In this document: positions 49,885-58,878 of the stretch, piece after piece
Layout of the letters: each line of letters starts with the position of its first letter
Numbering within the stretch: the stretch's first letter is position 1
NCBI RefSeq assembly: GCF_049800675.1
Contig: NZ_JBLOOT010000005.1
Location: 124,001-188,000 of the forward strand
Direction: 5' to 3'
DNA length: 64,000 nucleotides
Source of the DNA: Cauispirillum nitrogeniifigens
GTDB lineage: Bacteria; Pseudomonadota; Alphaproteobacteria; Rhodospirillales; Rhodospirillaceae
Program-made: the position numbers and the translations under genes
The notes under the pieces: model-generated
What the model was told of the DNA's origin: nothing
Database searches by the model: none
The model's input: only the letters and a program-made list of their open reading frames with translations

Positions 49885-51798
49885 TTATCGCCCCGGCATC
49901 CGCGCCTCTTCCCTAAGTGTATTCACAGCCTCGGTCAGCGCAAGGACTTCTTGGGCATTGCCGCCCAGACGCCGCAGGGCGATCGTGCGTTCCTCGGCCT
50001 CGCGCTTGCCGACGACGGCGATCACGGGGACCTTGGCGTGCGAGTGTTCGCGCACCTTGTAGTTGATCTTCTCGTTGCGCAGGTCGGTGGACACCCGCAG
50101 GCCGGCCTTGCGCAGCAGCGCCGCGACTTCCTCGGCATAGGCGTCGCCCTCGCTGGTGATGGTCGCCACCACCACCTGCTGCGGGGCCAACCACAGCGGG
50201 AACTTGCCGGCGTAGTTTTCGATCAGGATGCCGATGAAGCGCTCGAAGGAGCCCAGGATGGCGCGGTGCAGCATCACCGGGCGGTGGCGCTCGCCGTCCT
50301 CGCCGACATACTCGGCGCCCAGGCGCTCGGGCAGCACGAAGTCCACCTGGAGGGTGCCGCACTGCCAGTCGCGGCCGATGGCGTCGCGCAGCACGAACTC
50401 CAGCTTCGGGCCATAGAAGGCGCCTTCGCCGGGGTTGAGGGTCCATTCCAGGCCGGCGGCCTCGGTCGCTTCCTTCAGCGCGTTCTCGGCCTTGTCCCAG
50501 GTCTCGTCGGTGCCGGCGCGCACGGCCGGACGGTCGGAGAACTTCACCCGCACCTCGGTGAAGCCCAGGTCCTGGTAGACGCTCATCAACAGTTCGCAGA
50601 ACGCCTTCGTTTCCGAAGTGATCTGGTCTTCGGTGCAGAAGATGTGGGCATCGTCCTGGGTGAAGGCGCGCACGCGCATCAGCCCGTGCAGGGCGCCCGA
50701 CGGCTCGTTGCGGTGGCAGGAGCCGAACTCGGCCATGCGCAGCGGCAGGTCGCGGTAGGACTTGATGCCCTGGCGGAAGATCTGCACGTGGCACGGGCAG
50801 TTCATCGGCTTGATGGCCAGGACGCGTTCCTCGGCCTCGGACACGAACATCGCGTCGCGGAACTTCTCCCAGTGGCCGGACTGCTCCCACAGCACGCGGT
50901 CGACCAGCTGCGGGGTGTTTACCTCGACATAGCCGGCGTCTTCCAGGCGGCCGCGCACATAGGCCTGGAGGGTGCGGTACACCGCCCAGCCCGGCGGATG
51001 CCAGAACACCGAGCCCTGGGCGACGTCCTGGAGGTGGAACAGGCCCATCTCCTTGCCGACGCGGCGGTGGTCGCGCTTCTCGGCCTCCTCCAGCATGTGC
51101 AGGTAGGCGTCGAGCTGCTTCTTGTCGCCCCAGGCGGTGCCGTAGATGCGCTGGAGCATCTCGTTGCGGGCGTCGCCGCGCCAATAGGCGCCGGCCAGCT
51201 TCATCAGCTTGAACGCCTTGCCCAGCTTGCCGGTGGACGGCAGGTGCGGGCCACGGCACAGGTCCATCCAGTTGCCCTGGCGGTAGATGGTGACATCCTG
51301 CCCGGCGGGGATGGCGGCGATCAGCTCGGCCTTGTACTTCTCGCCGATGCCCTCGAAGTGCTTCACCGCCGCGTCACGGTCCCACACCTCGCGGATGATC
51401 TCCTCGTCGCGGTCGACGATCTGGCGCATCCGCTCCTCGATCTTCTCCAGATCCTCGGGCGTGAAGGGCTCGGCGCGGGCGAAGTCGTAGTAGAAGCCGT
51501 TCTCGATCGACGGGCCGATGGTGACCTGGGTGTCGGGATACAGCTCCTGCACCGCCTCGGCCATCACGTGCGCGGCGTCGTGGCGCAGCAGCTCCAGGCC
51601 CTCGGGGTCCTTGGCGGTGATGATCGACACGCGGGCGTCATGCTCGATGGGGCGGCGCAGGTCGCGCTGCTCGCCGTCGACGGTGACGGCCAGCGCGGCC
51701 TTGGCCAGGCCGGGGCCGATGGACTGGGCGAGCTGTTCGCCCGTCACCGCGCCGTCGAAGGAGCGGACGCTGCCGTCGGGCAGGGTAATGGCAACCAT
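49885..51798 (-). CDS. thrS: Threonyl-tRNA synthetase
   Basis: Charges tRNA-Thr in the cytoplasm. The 637-residue product has the N-terminal TGS domain (ITLPDGSVRSFDGAVTGEQLA), the editing domain with HDAAHVMAEAV, the class II core (KPMNCPCHVQIF, RMAEFGSCHRNEPSG, MRVRAFTQDDAHIFC, HRAILGSFERFIGILIE) and the C-terminal anticodon-binding domain. Length and order are standard. ATG 51798 matches the usual MVAITLPDG-like start. It is the first gene of thrS-infC, with a TTGTAT/TACAGT promoter about 30 bases upstream. Confidence 0.97.
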   Translation of the reverse strand: MVAITLPDGSVRSFDGAVTGEQLAQSIGPGLAKAALAVTVDGEQRDLRRPIEHDARVSIITAKDPEGLELLRHDAAHVMAEAVQELYPDTQVTIGPSIENGFYYDFARAEPFTPEDLEKIEERMRQIVDRDEEIIREVWDRDAAVKHFEGIGEKYKAELIAAIPAGQDVTIYRQGNWMDLCRGPHLPSTGKLGKAFKLMKLAGAYWRGDARNEMLQRIYGTAWGDKKQLDAYLHMLEEAEKRDHRRVGKEMGLFHLQDVAQGSVFWHPPGWAVYRTLQAYVRGRLEDAGYVEVNTPQLVDRVLWEQSGHWEKFRDAMFVSEAEERVLAIKPMNCPCHVQIFRQGIKSYRDLPLRMAEFGSCHRNEPSGALHGLMRVRAFTQDDAHIFCTEDQITSETKAFCELLMSVYQDLGFTEVRVKFSDRPAVRAGTDETWDKAENALKEATEAAGLEWTLNPGEGAFYGPKLEFVLRDAIGRDWQCGTLQVDFVLPERLGAEYVGEDGERHRPVMLHRAILGSFERFIGILIENYAGKFPLWLAPQQVVVATITSEGDAYAEEVAALLRKAGLRVSTDLRNEKINYKVREHSHAKVPVIAVVGKREAEERTIALRRLGGNAQEVLALTEAVNTLREEARMPGR

Positions 51799-51830
51799 GG
51801 TTCCATCTCTTCTGCTGGAATTGCGCGGGC

Positions 51831-51858
51831 ACTGTACAGGCACAGGCGCAACATACAA
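51831..51858 (-). promoter_or_regulatory. Probable thrS promoter
   Basis: On the minus strand, TTGTAT (51858-51853) and TACAGT (51836-51831) are 16 bases apart. A start site near 51824 would give a leader of about 25 bases. The 216 bases from here to the glycosyltransferase end at 52075 contain one GC-rich hairpin (CGCGCCGC/GCGGCGCG near 51870-51895) and no convincing gene. Confidence 0.55.
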
Positions 51859-52074
51859 AGCGGGAATGCCGCGCCGCGAAAACGGCGGCGCGCGTGCTGG
51901 TCTGCCAGGGGGCGGAGAGAAAGGGCCGCTGCCGAACGAACGGTCAGCCGACCACCGCCACGCCCGTGCCCATAGTTCGCGTGGCCACCCCGCCGATGCG
52001 CGGACGCACGGCGGTCAGGGCTGGCGAATGGGGACGGCGCGCAGGCACGGGGACGGACTCCGATACAGGAAGCC

Positions 52075-53016
52075 TCAAGGATAGGAAGGCCCGGCGGGCT
52101 TGTCCAGAAGCAACCCCGCCACCTCCTCCACCGCCAGCTCCTCCAGCGACCGCCGCCGCACGATGGTCACGGCCGGGCCGCGCTGGGCGCACAGGGCGGG
52201 GTCGGAGGCGTGGGAGTACAGGACCACGGACCGGCAGCCCGTCGCCGCGATCAGGTGCATCGGGCCGGTGTCATTGCCCACCGCCGCCACCGCCTTGCGG
52301 GCCAGGGCGGCGATGTCGGGGAAGCCGGTGCGGCCGATCAGCGAGACGGTCTGCGGGCAAGCGGCGGTGATGGCCTGGCCTTCCGCCGATTCGCTGGCGG
52401 TGCCCAGGACCACCGGGGTCAGGCCGGCGGCGGTCAGGCGCACGGCCAGGGCGGCGTAGCGATCCGCCGGCCAGCGCTTGTCGGGGCGGTGCGGGGCGCC
52501 GCCGGGCACCAGCAGGGCGAAGCGCGCCGGCAGCCCGAAGCCGGTGATGTCGGCATCCAGCCACGACAGGTCCGGCTTGGGAATGCCCAGGATGCCCACG
52601 GCGGCCAACTGGTCGGCCTGGCGGTCAAGGGTGTGCATGTCGTCGCGGTCGGGGTTGGCGTGTGGGTGGGAGCACCCCGGCGCGATGCCGCACCACTCCA
52701 CCGCGCGCGGCCCGCCCATCAGGGTCAGGTAGCGTGACGAGCGGCCCGAGGTCTGAAGGTCGTAGACCCGCGAGAAGGCGCCGTCGCGCAGCCTCCGGCG
52801 CAGCCGCAGCAGCTTGCCGATCTGCCACGGCTTGGGCCGCTCGTCGATCCACACCTCGTCGAACCACGGACTGCGGCGGGCCAGATCGGCGTAGGGCGCG
52901 GTGGTCAGCAGGGTAATGCGCGAGGCCGGATGGTGTGTGCGGATGGCCGCGAACGGCCCGAAGGCCTGGACGAAGTCCCCAAGGGCGGAGAGCTTGATGA
53001 CCAGGATGCGGCTCAC
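52075..53016 (-). CDS. Glycosyltransferase family 9 (heptosyltransferase-like)
   Basis: A 313-residue enzyme of the ADP-heptose:LPS heptosyltransferase family, acting at the inner face of the cytoplasmic membrane on lipopolysaccharide core. Seen are RILVIKLSALGDFVQAFGPFAAIR at the N terminus, VYDLQTSGRSSRY, the donor site VPGGAPHRPDKRWP, and NDTGPMHLIAATG. The start is GTG 53016 (GGAGG four bases upstream), which overlaps the stop of the upstream glycosyltransferase by four bases (GTGA), so the two genes are coupled. Confidence 0.9.
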   Translation of the reverse strand: MSRILVIKLSALGDFVQAFGPFAAIRTHHPASRITLLTTAPYADLARRSPWFDEVWIDERPKPWQIGKLLRLRRRLRDGAFSRVYDLQTSGRSSRYLTLMGGPRAVEWCGIAPGCSHPHANPDRDDMHTLDRQADQLAAVGILGIPKPDLSWLDADITGFGLPARFALLVPGGAPHRPDKRWPADRYAALAVRLTAAGLTPVVLGTASESAEGQAITAACPQTVSLIGRTGFPDIAALARKAVAAVGNDTGPMHLIAATGCRSVVLYSHASDPALCAQRGPAVTIVRRRSLEELAVEEVAGLLLDKPAGPSYP

Positions 53017-54203
53017 GGAGCCTCCGGCAGCAGTTCGCGGTAGACGGCCAGGGTGGCGGCGCACATGGCGTCGGTGGAGAACCGCGCCCGCATGTCGGCG
53101 GTGGCCCGCTGCGCCAGGGCGTGCCGCTCCTCCTGCGTCAGGCTCAGGGCAGCGCGCAGGACCTGCGCCAGCGAGTCCGCGTTGCCCGGCACGAACAGCC
53201 AGCCAGTGTCGCCGTCGCGGATGATCTCCGGCGCGGCGCCGTGGCGCGGGGCCAGGACCGGGCGGCCCATGGCCTGCCCCTCGGCGGCGACGCGGCCGAA
53301 GGCTTCCGGGTCGGTCGAGGCGCTGACCACGACGTCGGAGATCATGTAGGCCGCCGGCATGTCGTTGCAGTCGCCGGCCACCAGCACGCGGTCGGCCAGC
53401 CCGGCGGCGCGCGCCGCCTCCTCGACCTCGACGCGGTAGGACTCGCGGCCCTGGTCGGAGCCGATCAGCAGGGCACGGAAGCGCAGATCCTTGAGCTTGG
53501 CCAGCGCGTCGATCAGCAGCAACTGCCCCTTCCAGCGGGTCAGGCGGCCCGGCAGGGCGATCACCGGCTCGTCGTCGGCCAGCCGCCAGCGGCGGGCGAG
53601 TTGGATCATGCGCTCCGGGCTGACCTTGTCGGGGTCGAAGCGGCCGAAATCAACGCCGCGCGGAATAACCCGGATGCGGCTTTCGTCAATGCCGCACACC
53701 AGGGCGTATTCCGCCAGGATGTGGCGCTTGATGAACTGCGAGATGGCAATGACCCGGTCGCCCTGGGCCATGATGGCGTTGTAGCGCCGCTTCAGCCCCA
53801 GCGGCCCCAGGGTATAGGTGCCGTGGAAGGTGGTCACGAAGGGCACGCCGCAGGCCCGCGCCGCCTGCCGGGCGGAATAGGCCGGCGCGCGGGAGCGGGC
53901 GTGCACCAGGCTCACCCCCTTGTCGCGGATGAGCGTGGCCAGGGCCTCGCCGTTGCGGCGGATGGCCAGCGGGTTCTTGGTCGCCAGCGGCAGGGTGACG
54001 TGCTCGGCACCGATGCGGTCCAGCTCGCGCACCATCGGCCCGCCTTCGCTGGCGACGATGGCGGTCCAACCGGCGGCGGTCAGGGCCTGGGCGATCTCGA
54101 TGGTGCCGCGCTCGACGCCGCCGGTGGCCAGTCGCGGCAACACCTGAAGGACGACGGGGGCGGCTTGGGATGCGCCGGCGTTGGTGCTAGTGTCTGAAAC
54201 CAC
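53013..54203 (-). CDS. Glycosyltransferase family 4
   Basis: A GT-B fold glycosyltransferase of about 396 residues, probably adding a sugar to lipopolysaccharide or another surface glycan. Marks are VLPRLATGGVERGTIEIAQAL at the N terminus, VHARSRAPAYSARQAARA, VIPRGVDFGRFDPD, the donor-binding GRLTRWKGQLLLIDAL, and STDPEAFGRVAAEGQAMGRPVL. The start is uncertain; GTG 54203 is the best in-frame option but has no clear ribosome-binding site. It overlaps the GT9 gene by four bases. Only 32 bases separate it from the divergent hydrolase. Confidence 0.88.
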   Translation of the reverse strand: MVSDTSTNAGASQAAPVVLQVLPRLATGGVERGTIEIAQALTAAGWTAIVASEGGPMVRELDRIGAEHVTLPLATKNPLAIRRNGEALATLIRDKGVSLVHARSRAPAYSARQAARACGVPFVTTFHGTYTLGPLGLKRRYNAIMAQGDRVIAISQFIKRHILAEYALVCGIDESRIRVIPRGVDFGRFDPDKVSPERMIQLARRWRLADDEPVIALPGRLTRWKGQLLLIDALAKLKDLRFRALLIGSDQGRESYRVEVEEAARAAGLADRVLVAGDCNDMPAAYMISDVVVSASTDPEAFGRVAAEGQAMGRPVLAPRHGAAPEIIRDGDTGWLFVPGNADSLAQVLRAALSLTQEERHALAQRATADMRARFSTDAMCAATLAVYRELLPEAP

Positions 54204-54235
54204 CAGTGAATGATCCGTGGAAAGTGAGTAGGTCC

Positions 54236-55042
54236 ATGCCCGCCGACGTTTCGCCCCCCAGCTCCCCCTCGGCCGAGGCGCCGCAGATACTATCACGGCC
54301 GGACGGTTCGTCCATCGCCTACCACCATAGCCCAAAACAACCCGGAATGCGCGCACCCGGCGTTGTTTTCCTCCACGGTTTCATGTCGGACATGGACGGC
54401 GGCAAGGCGCTGTTCCTGGAACGCCACTGCCGCGAGCGGGGACTGGCCTTCGTGCGCTTTGACCAGTTCGGGCACGGCAAGTCCTCGGGCGCCTTCGAGG
54501 ACGGCTCCATCGGCCGCTGGGCCGAGGACGCCGTGGCCGTGCTCGACGCCCTGACCGAGGGGCCGCAGGTTCTGGTCGGGTCGTCCTGCGGCGGCTGGCT
54601 GATGCTGCTGGCGGCCATGGCGCGGCCCAAGCGCGTGGCCGGGCTGGTCGGCATCGCCGCCGCGCCCGACTTCACCGAGGATCTGGTGTGGCCCGAGATG
54701 TCCGACGACCAGCGCGCGGCGGTCCTGCGCGACGGACTGGTGCGCATTCCGTCGGAGTATTCCGACCAGCCCTACACTTTCACCAAACGCCTGTTCGACG
54801 ATGGCCGCCGCAACATGGTCCTGCGCGACACCATCCCCTTCGACGGCCCGGTGCGCCTGCTGCACGGCCAGAAGGACGACGCCGTGCCGTGGCAACGCTC
54901 GCTGACCCTGATGGACCGCCTGCGCTCGACCGACGTCGAATGCACCTTCATCAAGGCCGGCGACCACCGCCTGTCGGAGCCCCACGACCTCGCCCGCATG
55001 GCCCATGCGCTGGACGAGGTGGTGGCGCGGACCGGCGGCTGA
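54236..55042 (+). CDS. Alpha/beta hydrolase resembling ABHD10
   Basis: A 268-residue serine hydrolase. The nucleophile elbow is GSSCG (Ser117), the oxyanion region VVFLHGFMSDMDGGKA, the acid lies in LLHGQKDDAVPW and the His in KAGDHRLSEPHDL. The pattern matches mitochondrial ABHD10, a depalmitoylating thioesterase/glucuronidase, more closely than common bacterial esterases, for example FVRFDQFGHGKSSG and QVLVGSSCGGWLMLLAAMARPKRV. ATG 54236 is preferred over GTG 54206. It is divergent from the glycosyltransferase pair. Substrate unknown. Confidence 0.85.
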   Translation: MPADVSPPSSPSAEAPQILSRPDGSSIAYHHSPKQPGMRAPGVVFLHGFMSDMDGGKALFLERHCRERGLAFVRFDQFGHGKSSGAFEDGSIGRWAEDAVAVLDALTEGPQVLVGSSCGGWLMLLAAMARPKRVAGLVGIAAAPDFTEDLVWPEMSDDQRAAVLRDGLVRIPSEYSDQPYTFTKRLFDDGRRNMVLRDTIPFDGPVRLLHGQKDDAVPWQRSLTLMDRLRSTDVECTFIKAGDHRLSEPHDLARMAHALDEVVARTGG

Positions 55043-55046
55043 CGAC

Positions 55047-56657
55047 CTACCAGGCCGCCACCACCCCGTCGCCGCGCGGGTCGGCCGCACCCTCGATGAA
55101 CCCCTCGGGATGCCAGACCACCGCGCCGGCGTGGCCCATGATCTCCTCGAACGGCCCCATGAGCGCGATGTCGTGGCCGGCGCGGCCCAGGGCGTGCAGG
55201 ACGTCGGGGTCGAAGCGGCTTTCGATCTTCAGGTCGTGCGGCTTGCTGTCGCCATAGGACTTGCCCAGCACCCAGCGCGGCGCCGTGATCGCCTCCTGAA
55301 GGCCCTGGCCGAAGCGGGCGTAGCGGGTGAACAGCGCCGCCTGGGTCTGCGGCTGGCCGTCGCCGCCCATGGTGCCATAGGCCATCACCCGGCCGTCGCG
55401 GAACTTGGCCAGCGCCGGGGCCAGGGTGTGGAACGGCTTGCGGCCGGGCGTCAGCACGTTGACCGACAGCGGGTCGAGGCTGAAGCCGGCCCCCCGGTTG
55501 TGCCACAGGATGCCCGTCTCGGGCAGCACCACGCCGGACCCGAAGCCGTGGAACAGGCTCTGGATGAAGCTCACCACCCGCCCCTGGGCATCGGCGCAGG
55601 CCATGTGGATGGTGTCGCCGGCGCCCAGGCGGGCGGGCCACGGGGCGGCGGTGCGCGGGGCGATCTCGCCGACCAGCCGGTCGAGCACATGGTCGTTCAC
55701 ATAGGTGGTCGGGTGGACGCTCATGTGCAGGGGATCGGCGACATGGGCGTTGCGAACCTTGAAGGCGACCTTGGTGGCCTCGACGATGGCGTGGACATGC
55801 TCGAACGTCTCGGCGGCGACGGGGCGCTGGCGCTCCACCAGGCCGAGGATCATCAGCGCCGCCAGCCCCTGGGTCGGCGGCGGGGTGTTGAACACCGTCA
55901 CCCCGCCGGCCGTTTCGGGCAGGGTCAGGGACAACGGGCGGCGGCGCACCGGGCGGTGGCGAGCCAGATCCTCGCCCTTGAGCGGGCTGCCGACGGTGGC
56001 GAGGTCGGCGGTGATGCGCCGCGCCACGGCGCCGCGATAGAAGTCGTCCAGGCCGTGGCGGGCCAGATCGGCCAGCACCTCGGCAAGCGCCGGGTTGGTC
56101 CGCCGGGCGCCGATGGCCGGCACCGCTCCGCGCTCGTCCAGGAAGGCGGCGGCAAAGCCCGGCTGGTCGGCCAGCCGCGACCGCTCGCGCACCGCCACCC
56201 GATGGACCGAGGCACTCTGGGCGACGCCGTCGCGGGCATAGGCGATGGCGTCGGCGAGCAGGCGCTCCAGGCTCAGGCTGCCGCCCCAGCGGCTGGTGGA
56301 GATTTCCAGCGCCGACTGCCACGACGACACCGCGCCGGCCACGGTGATGGCCGACAGCGGCCCGCGCACGGGCACGGCGTCCAGCCCCTGGCGGCGGAAC
56401 AGGTCCAGGTCCACCTCGCGGCCCGAGGCGCCGCTGCCGTCGATGGACACCGGCGGACGGCCGGGTTCGTGGATGAGCCAGAACGCGTCGCCGCCCAGGC
56501 CGTTCATGTGGGGATAGGCCACGGCACAGGTGGCGGCGGCGGCGACCATGGCCTCGATGGCGTTGCCGCCCTCGCGCAGGACCGCCAGGCCGCTCTGGGC
56601 GGCGGCATGGTGGGGGGCGCTGATCATGCCGCGCAGGGCCGTGGGTGTGTGCAGCAT
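55047..56657 (-). CDS. Gamma-glutamyltransferase family protein
   Basis: An N-terminal nucleophile hydrolase that self-cleaves into two chains and acts on gamma-glutamyl compounds such as glutathione. The 536-residue product has AAQSGLAVLREGGNAIEAMVAAA, GLGGDAFWLIHE and VPGAV-like segments. The catalytic Thr fits GAGDTIHMACADAQG (TxH motif) in the small chain, with FSLDPLSVN and AYGTMGGDGQPQTQ after it. No signal peptide is apparent, unlike periplasmic E. coli Ggt, so it may be the cytoplasmic YwrD-like kind. ATG 56657 was chosen; its ribosome-binding site is weak. It ends four bases after the convergent hydrolase stop. Confidence 0.88.
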   Translation of the reverse strand: MLHTPTALRGMISAPHHAAAQSGLAVLREGGNAIEAMVAAAATCAVAYPHMNGLGGDAFWLIHEPGRPPVSIDGSGASGREVDLDLFRRQGLDAVPVRGPLSAITVAGAVSSWQSALEISTSRWGGSLSLERLLADAIAYARDGVAQSASVHRVAVRERSRLADQPGFAAAFLDERGAVPAIGARRTNPALAEVLADLARHGLDDFYRGAVARRITADLATVGSPLKGEDLARHRPVRRRPLSLTLPETAGGVTVFNTPPPTQGLAALMILGLVERQRPVAAETFEHVHAIVEATKVAFKVRNAHVADPLHMSVHPTTYVNDHVLDRLVGEIAPRTAAPWPARLGAGDTIHMACADAQGRVVSFIQSLFHGFGSGVVLPETGILWHNRGAGFSLDPLSVNVLTPGRKPFHTLAPALAKFRDGRVMAYGTMGGDGQPQTQAALFTRYARFGQGLQEAITAPRWVLGKSYGDSKPHDLKIESRFDPDVLHALGRAGHDIALMGPFEEIMGHAGAVVWHPEGFIEGAADPRGDGVVAAW

Positions 56658-56747
56658 CGGGGTCCACTCGCCGCTTTCGCAATCGGCGCCATTGTTTAGA
56701 ATGGCCGCCGTTGGGACAAGAGCTAATACCAAAAGGATCCGCCGGCC

Positions 56748-57239
56748 ATGAAGGACTACACCGCCAACCGCTACCTGCCCATCGCGTGGGAACTGTTCCA
56801 CCGCGACACGCGGATGCTGGCCCACAAGCTGATCGAGGCCGGTCCCTTCACCGGCATCGTGGCGATCACGCGCGGCGGCCTGATCCCGTCGTCCATCATC
56901 GCCCGCGAGCTTGACCTGCGGCTGGTCGACAGCATCTGCGTGGTGTCCTACGACGACCGCCGCCAGGGCGAGCCCCAGGTGGTCAAGGGCGTGGATGCCA
57001 CCGTCGTCGGCGACGGCGAAGGCTTCCTGATCATCGACGATCTGGTGGATTCCGGCGTCACCGCCCGTCTGGTCAAGAAACTGCTGCCCAAGGCGCATCT
57101 GGCCACGGTCTACGCCAAGCCCCAGGGCCAGGACGCCGTGGACACCTTCGCCGTGCCGGTGCCCCAGGAAATGTGGCTGCTGTTCCCCTGGGACGCCGAA
57201 CTCCAGCCCAACGAACCCCTGGCGCGGCGCAAGGTGTAG
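56748..57239 (+). CDS. gpt: Xanthine-guanine phosphoribosyltransferase
   Basis: Purine salvage enzyme that makes GMP and XMP from free bases and PRPP. The 163-residue product has the pattern of bacterial Gpt: AITRGGLIPSSIIARELDLRLVD, the PRPP-binding motif LIIDDLVDSGVTA, and WLLFPWD near the C terminus. AAGGATC precedes the ATG. It stands alone, divergent from the gamma-glutamyltransferase. Confidence 0.94.
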   Translation: MKDYTANRYLPIAWELFHRDTRMLAHKLIEAGPFTGIVAITRGGLIPSSIIARELDLRLVDSICVVSYDDRRQGEPQVVKGVDATVVGDGEGFLIIDDLVDSGVTARLVKKLLPKAHLATVYAKPQGQDAVDTFAVPVPQEMWLLFPWDAELQPNEPLARRKV

Positions 57240-57302
57240 GGGGCGGCGGGAACCGACCCGTTGAATCCCTGAAAAAGCTTCGGAAAAGCGCCCAAAAGAC
57301 TC

Positions 57303-57425
57303 CGTCGCCCCCGCGCAGGCGGGGGCCCAGAGCCGTGGAGGAACATACCTCCCGCATCAACGCCACAAGGGAGCCGATGGGGTCTTTTCCACGGCCCCTG
57401 GGTTCCCGCCTGCGCGGGAACGACG
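57303..57425. repeat. 123-bp imperfect inverted repeat element
   Basis: The arms 57303-57339 and 57388-57425 are imperfect reverse complements of about 37 bases, each containing its own small palindrome (CCGCGCAGGCGGG and CCCGCCTGCGCGG). Ends read CGTCG and CGACG. This resembles a widespread family of short palindromic intergenic repeats and is MITE-like in form. A half-copy lies at 49145-49166. The 283-base gap between gpt and cheZ holds nothing else recognised. Confidence 0.6.
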
Positions 57426-57522
57426 GGGGGAGGTTGGGGCTTAAATCCAGGTCAATCCACGGATTTTGTCGGACGCTGGGAAGCTCCGCAGCCCGCCGGA
57501 TCGACCCAAGCCGGCCGCAGCC

Positions 57523-58329
57523 TTACCCGAACAGCTTGTCGATATCGTCCTGGCCCAGTTTGGGGCCTTCGTCCTCGGGCTGGGCCTTGGGGGCGGGCTT
57601 GGGGGCCGGGGCGGGCTTCGGTGCCGGTGCCGGTGCCGGAGCGGGTCTGGCGGCGGCCGGCGCGGGAGCGGGCTTGGCCGGCGCGGCAACGGGCTTGGGT
57701 GCGGGAGCGGGAGCCGGCTTGGCGGCCGGAGCGGCGGGTGCCGGCTTGGGGACGGCGGCGGGCGCCGGCTTGGGCGGGCCGCCGAACATGGCGTCGACGT
57801 CGGCCTGGCTGACCCCGTGACCGGACAGCTGCGGACCGTTGAGGTACTGCTGGTACTCGTCCTTGGGCTTGGTCTTGAGCGTGTCGGCCTCGGCGATTTC
57901 CTCGGCGCCCCACATGCTGATCAGGGCGTTGACCCGCTCCTCGATGAACTGGAGCGACTTGACCACCTTGGTGATGCGCTGGCCGGTGATGTCCTGGAAG
58001 GCGCAGGCTTCGAAGATGGCGCCGGTCTTGTCGGCGAAGGTGTCCAGGGCGGCGAGGGCTTCGGCGTCGGAGACGTGGGGACGGACGGCGTTGACCACCT
58101 CGTCCATCTGCTCGACGTTTTCCATGATGGTGTCGGTGGCCTTCTCGGTGGCCTGGACGATGGCGTCCAGTTCGTCGGCCATCTGAAGGAAGTGGTCCTC
58201 GTCCTCGGGCGCGCCGGGCTTGCGGATGGAGGCGATTTCCTTGCGGATGCGCTGGATATGCTGGAACAGCCCCAGCAGTTCCCGCTTCAGGATCTCGACT
58301 TCCTTCTGAGGATCGTGGTGCTTCGTCAT
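57523..58329 (-). CDS. cheZ: Chemotaxis protein phosphatase CheZ
   Basis: Dephosphorylates CheY-P. The 268-residue product has the CheZ helical hairpin with the catalytic pair in FQDITGQRI (Asp113, Gln117). A Pro/Ala/Lys linker spans about residues 185-252, and the C-terminal peptide LGQDDIDKLFG is of the CheY-binding type. ATG 58329 starts MTKHHDPQKEVEILKREL. CheZ is uncommon in some alphaproteobacteria, so its presence is informative. No cheA or cheY is nearby, but the partial gene at 63558 may be a chemoreceptor. Confidence 0.9.
   Translation of the reverse strand: MTKHHDPQKEVEILKRELLGLFQHIQRIRKEIASIRKPGAPEDEDHFLQMADELDAIVQATEKATDTIMENVEQMDEVVNAVRPHVSDAEALAALDTFADKTGAIFEACAFQDITGQRITKVVKSLQFIEERVNALISMWGAEEIAEADTLKTKPKDEYQQYLNGPQLSGHGVSQADVDAMFGGPPKPAPAAVPKPAPAAPAAKPAPAPAPKPVAAPAKPAPAPAAARPAPAPAPAPKPAPAPKPAPKAQPEDEGPKLGQDDIDKLFG
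57575..57790 (-). repeat. Low-complexity PAPAPK-coding DNA in cheZ
   Basis: Repetitive G/C-rich DNA encoding the PAPAP/KPAPA linker between the CheZ phosphatase domain and the CheY-binding tail. Length variation by slippage is likely, in steps of three or six bases. Confidence 0.6.
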
Positions 58330-58426
58330 CGCCCTGTCGCGCCTTTCCACCGGCGGCCTTGCCGGGTCCCTACCATACCGTGCTGACGCCGCCGCGCAAC
58401 GGCCAATTCTACTCAATGGATTGTGG

Positions 58427-58804
58427 TCAACGGCCTTTTCGGGTTGGCGCCGGGGGCGGCGCGGCGCCCTTGGCGGACTTTCCCGGCGGTTTGGCCGCCT
58501 CTTCCGGGCGCCCTTCGTTGAGGAAGGCGCGCAGGGCCATGGCGACCAGCTTCTGCTTCTGTTCGTCGTCCAGGTCGGCGAGAATCGCGCGCTTGGCACG
58601 CTGAACCTCCAAAGCGTTGCGAATCAGCTCCGCCCGCTCGGGGGTCATCACCTTGGACTGGTTTTCGCGCACCCGCGCCAGCGCCTCGTCGCGCACGCTC
58701 GCGGGGCCACCCTTCCCCTTGTTCTTGCCCTTGCCCTTGCCCCCTGGCTTGGACGGCTCCGGCCGGAACAGGCCCAGCAGGCTCTTGCTGAAGCGTTCAA
58801 ACAT
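58427..58804 (-). CDS. Unknown basic protein upstream of cheZ
   Basis: A 125-residue protein I do not recognise. It starts MFERFSKSLLGLFRPE (amphipathic), then has a Lys/Gly tract (GGKGKGKNKGKGG), a helical charged core (RVRENQSKVMTPERAELIRNALEVQRAKRAILADLDDEQKQKLVAMALRAFL), and a Pro/Lys-rich tail. No signal peptide or cysteine is seen. The core has coding-like structure, so I regard it as a real gene. It lies 97 bases upstream of cheZ in the same direction and may share its transcript. Confidence 0.6.
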   Translation of the reverse strand: MFERFSKSLLGLFRPEPSKPGGKGKGKNKGKGGPASVRDEALARVRENQSKVMTPERAELIRNALEVQRAKRAILADLDDEQKQKLVAMALRAFLNEGRPEEAAKPPGKSAKGAAPPPAPTRKGR

Positions 58805-58878
58805 CGTCCCACCACACGCCACGAAGGCGGAGTGTAGCATGGCCCCGCGCCCCCCGCACCCCCGTCGGCAGTCAGCCG

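Noticed and set aside
51944..52192. Small minus-strand frame as a threonine leader peptide or gene before thrS.
   Set aside because: It overlaps the end of the glycosyltransferase gene, is low-complexity at its start, and shows no threonine run or terminator/antiterminator pair.
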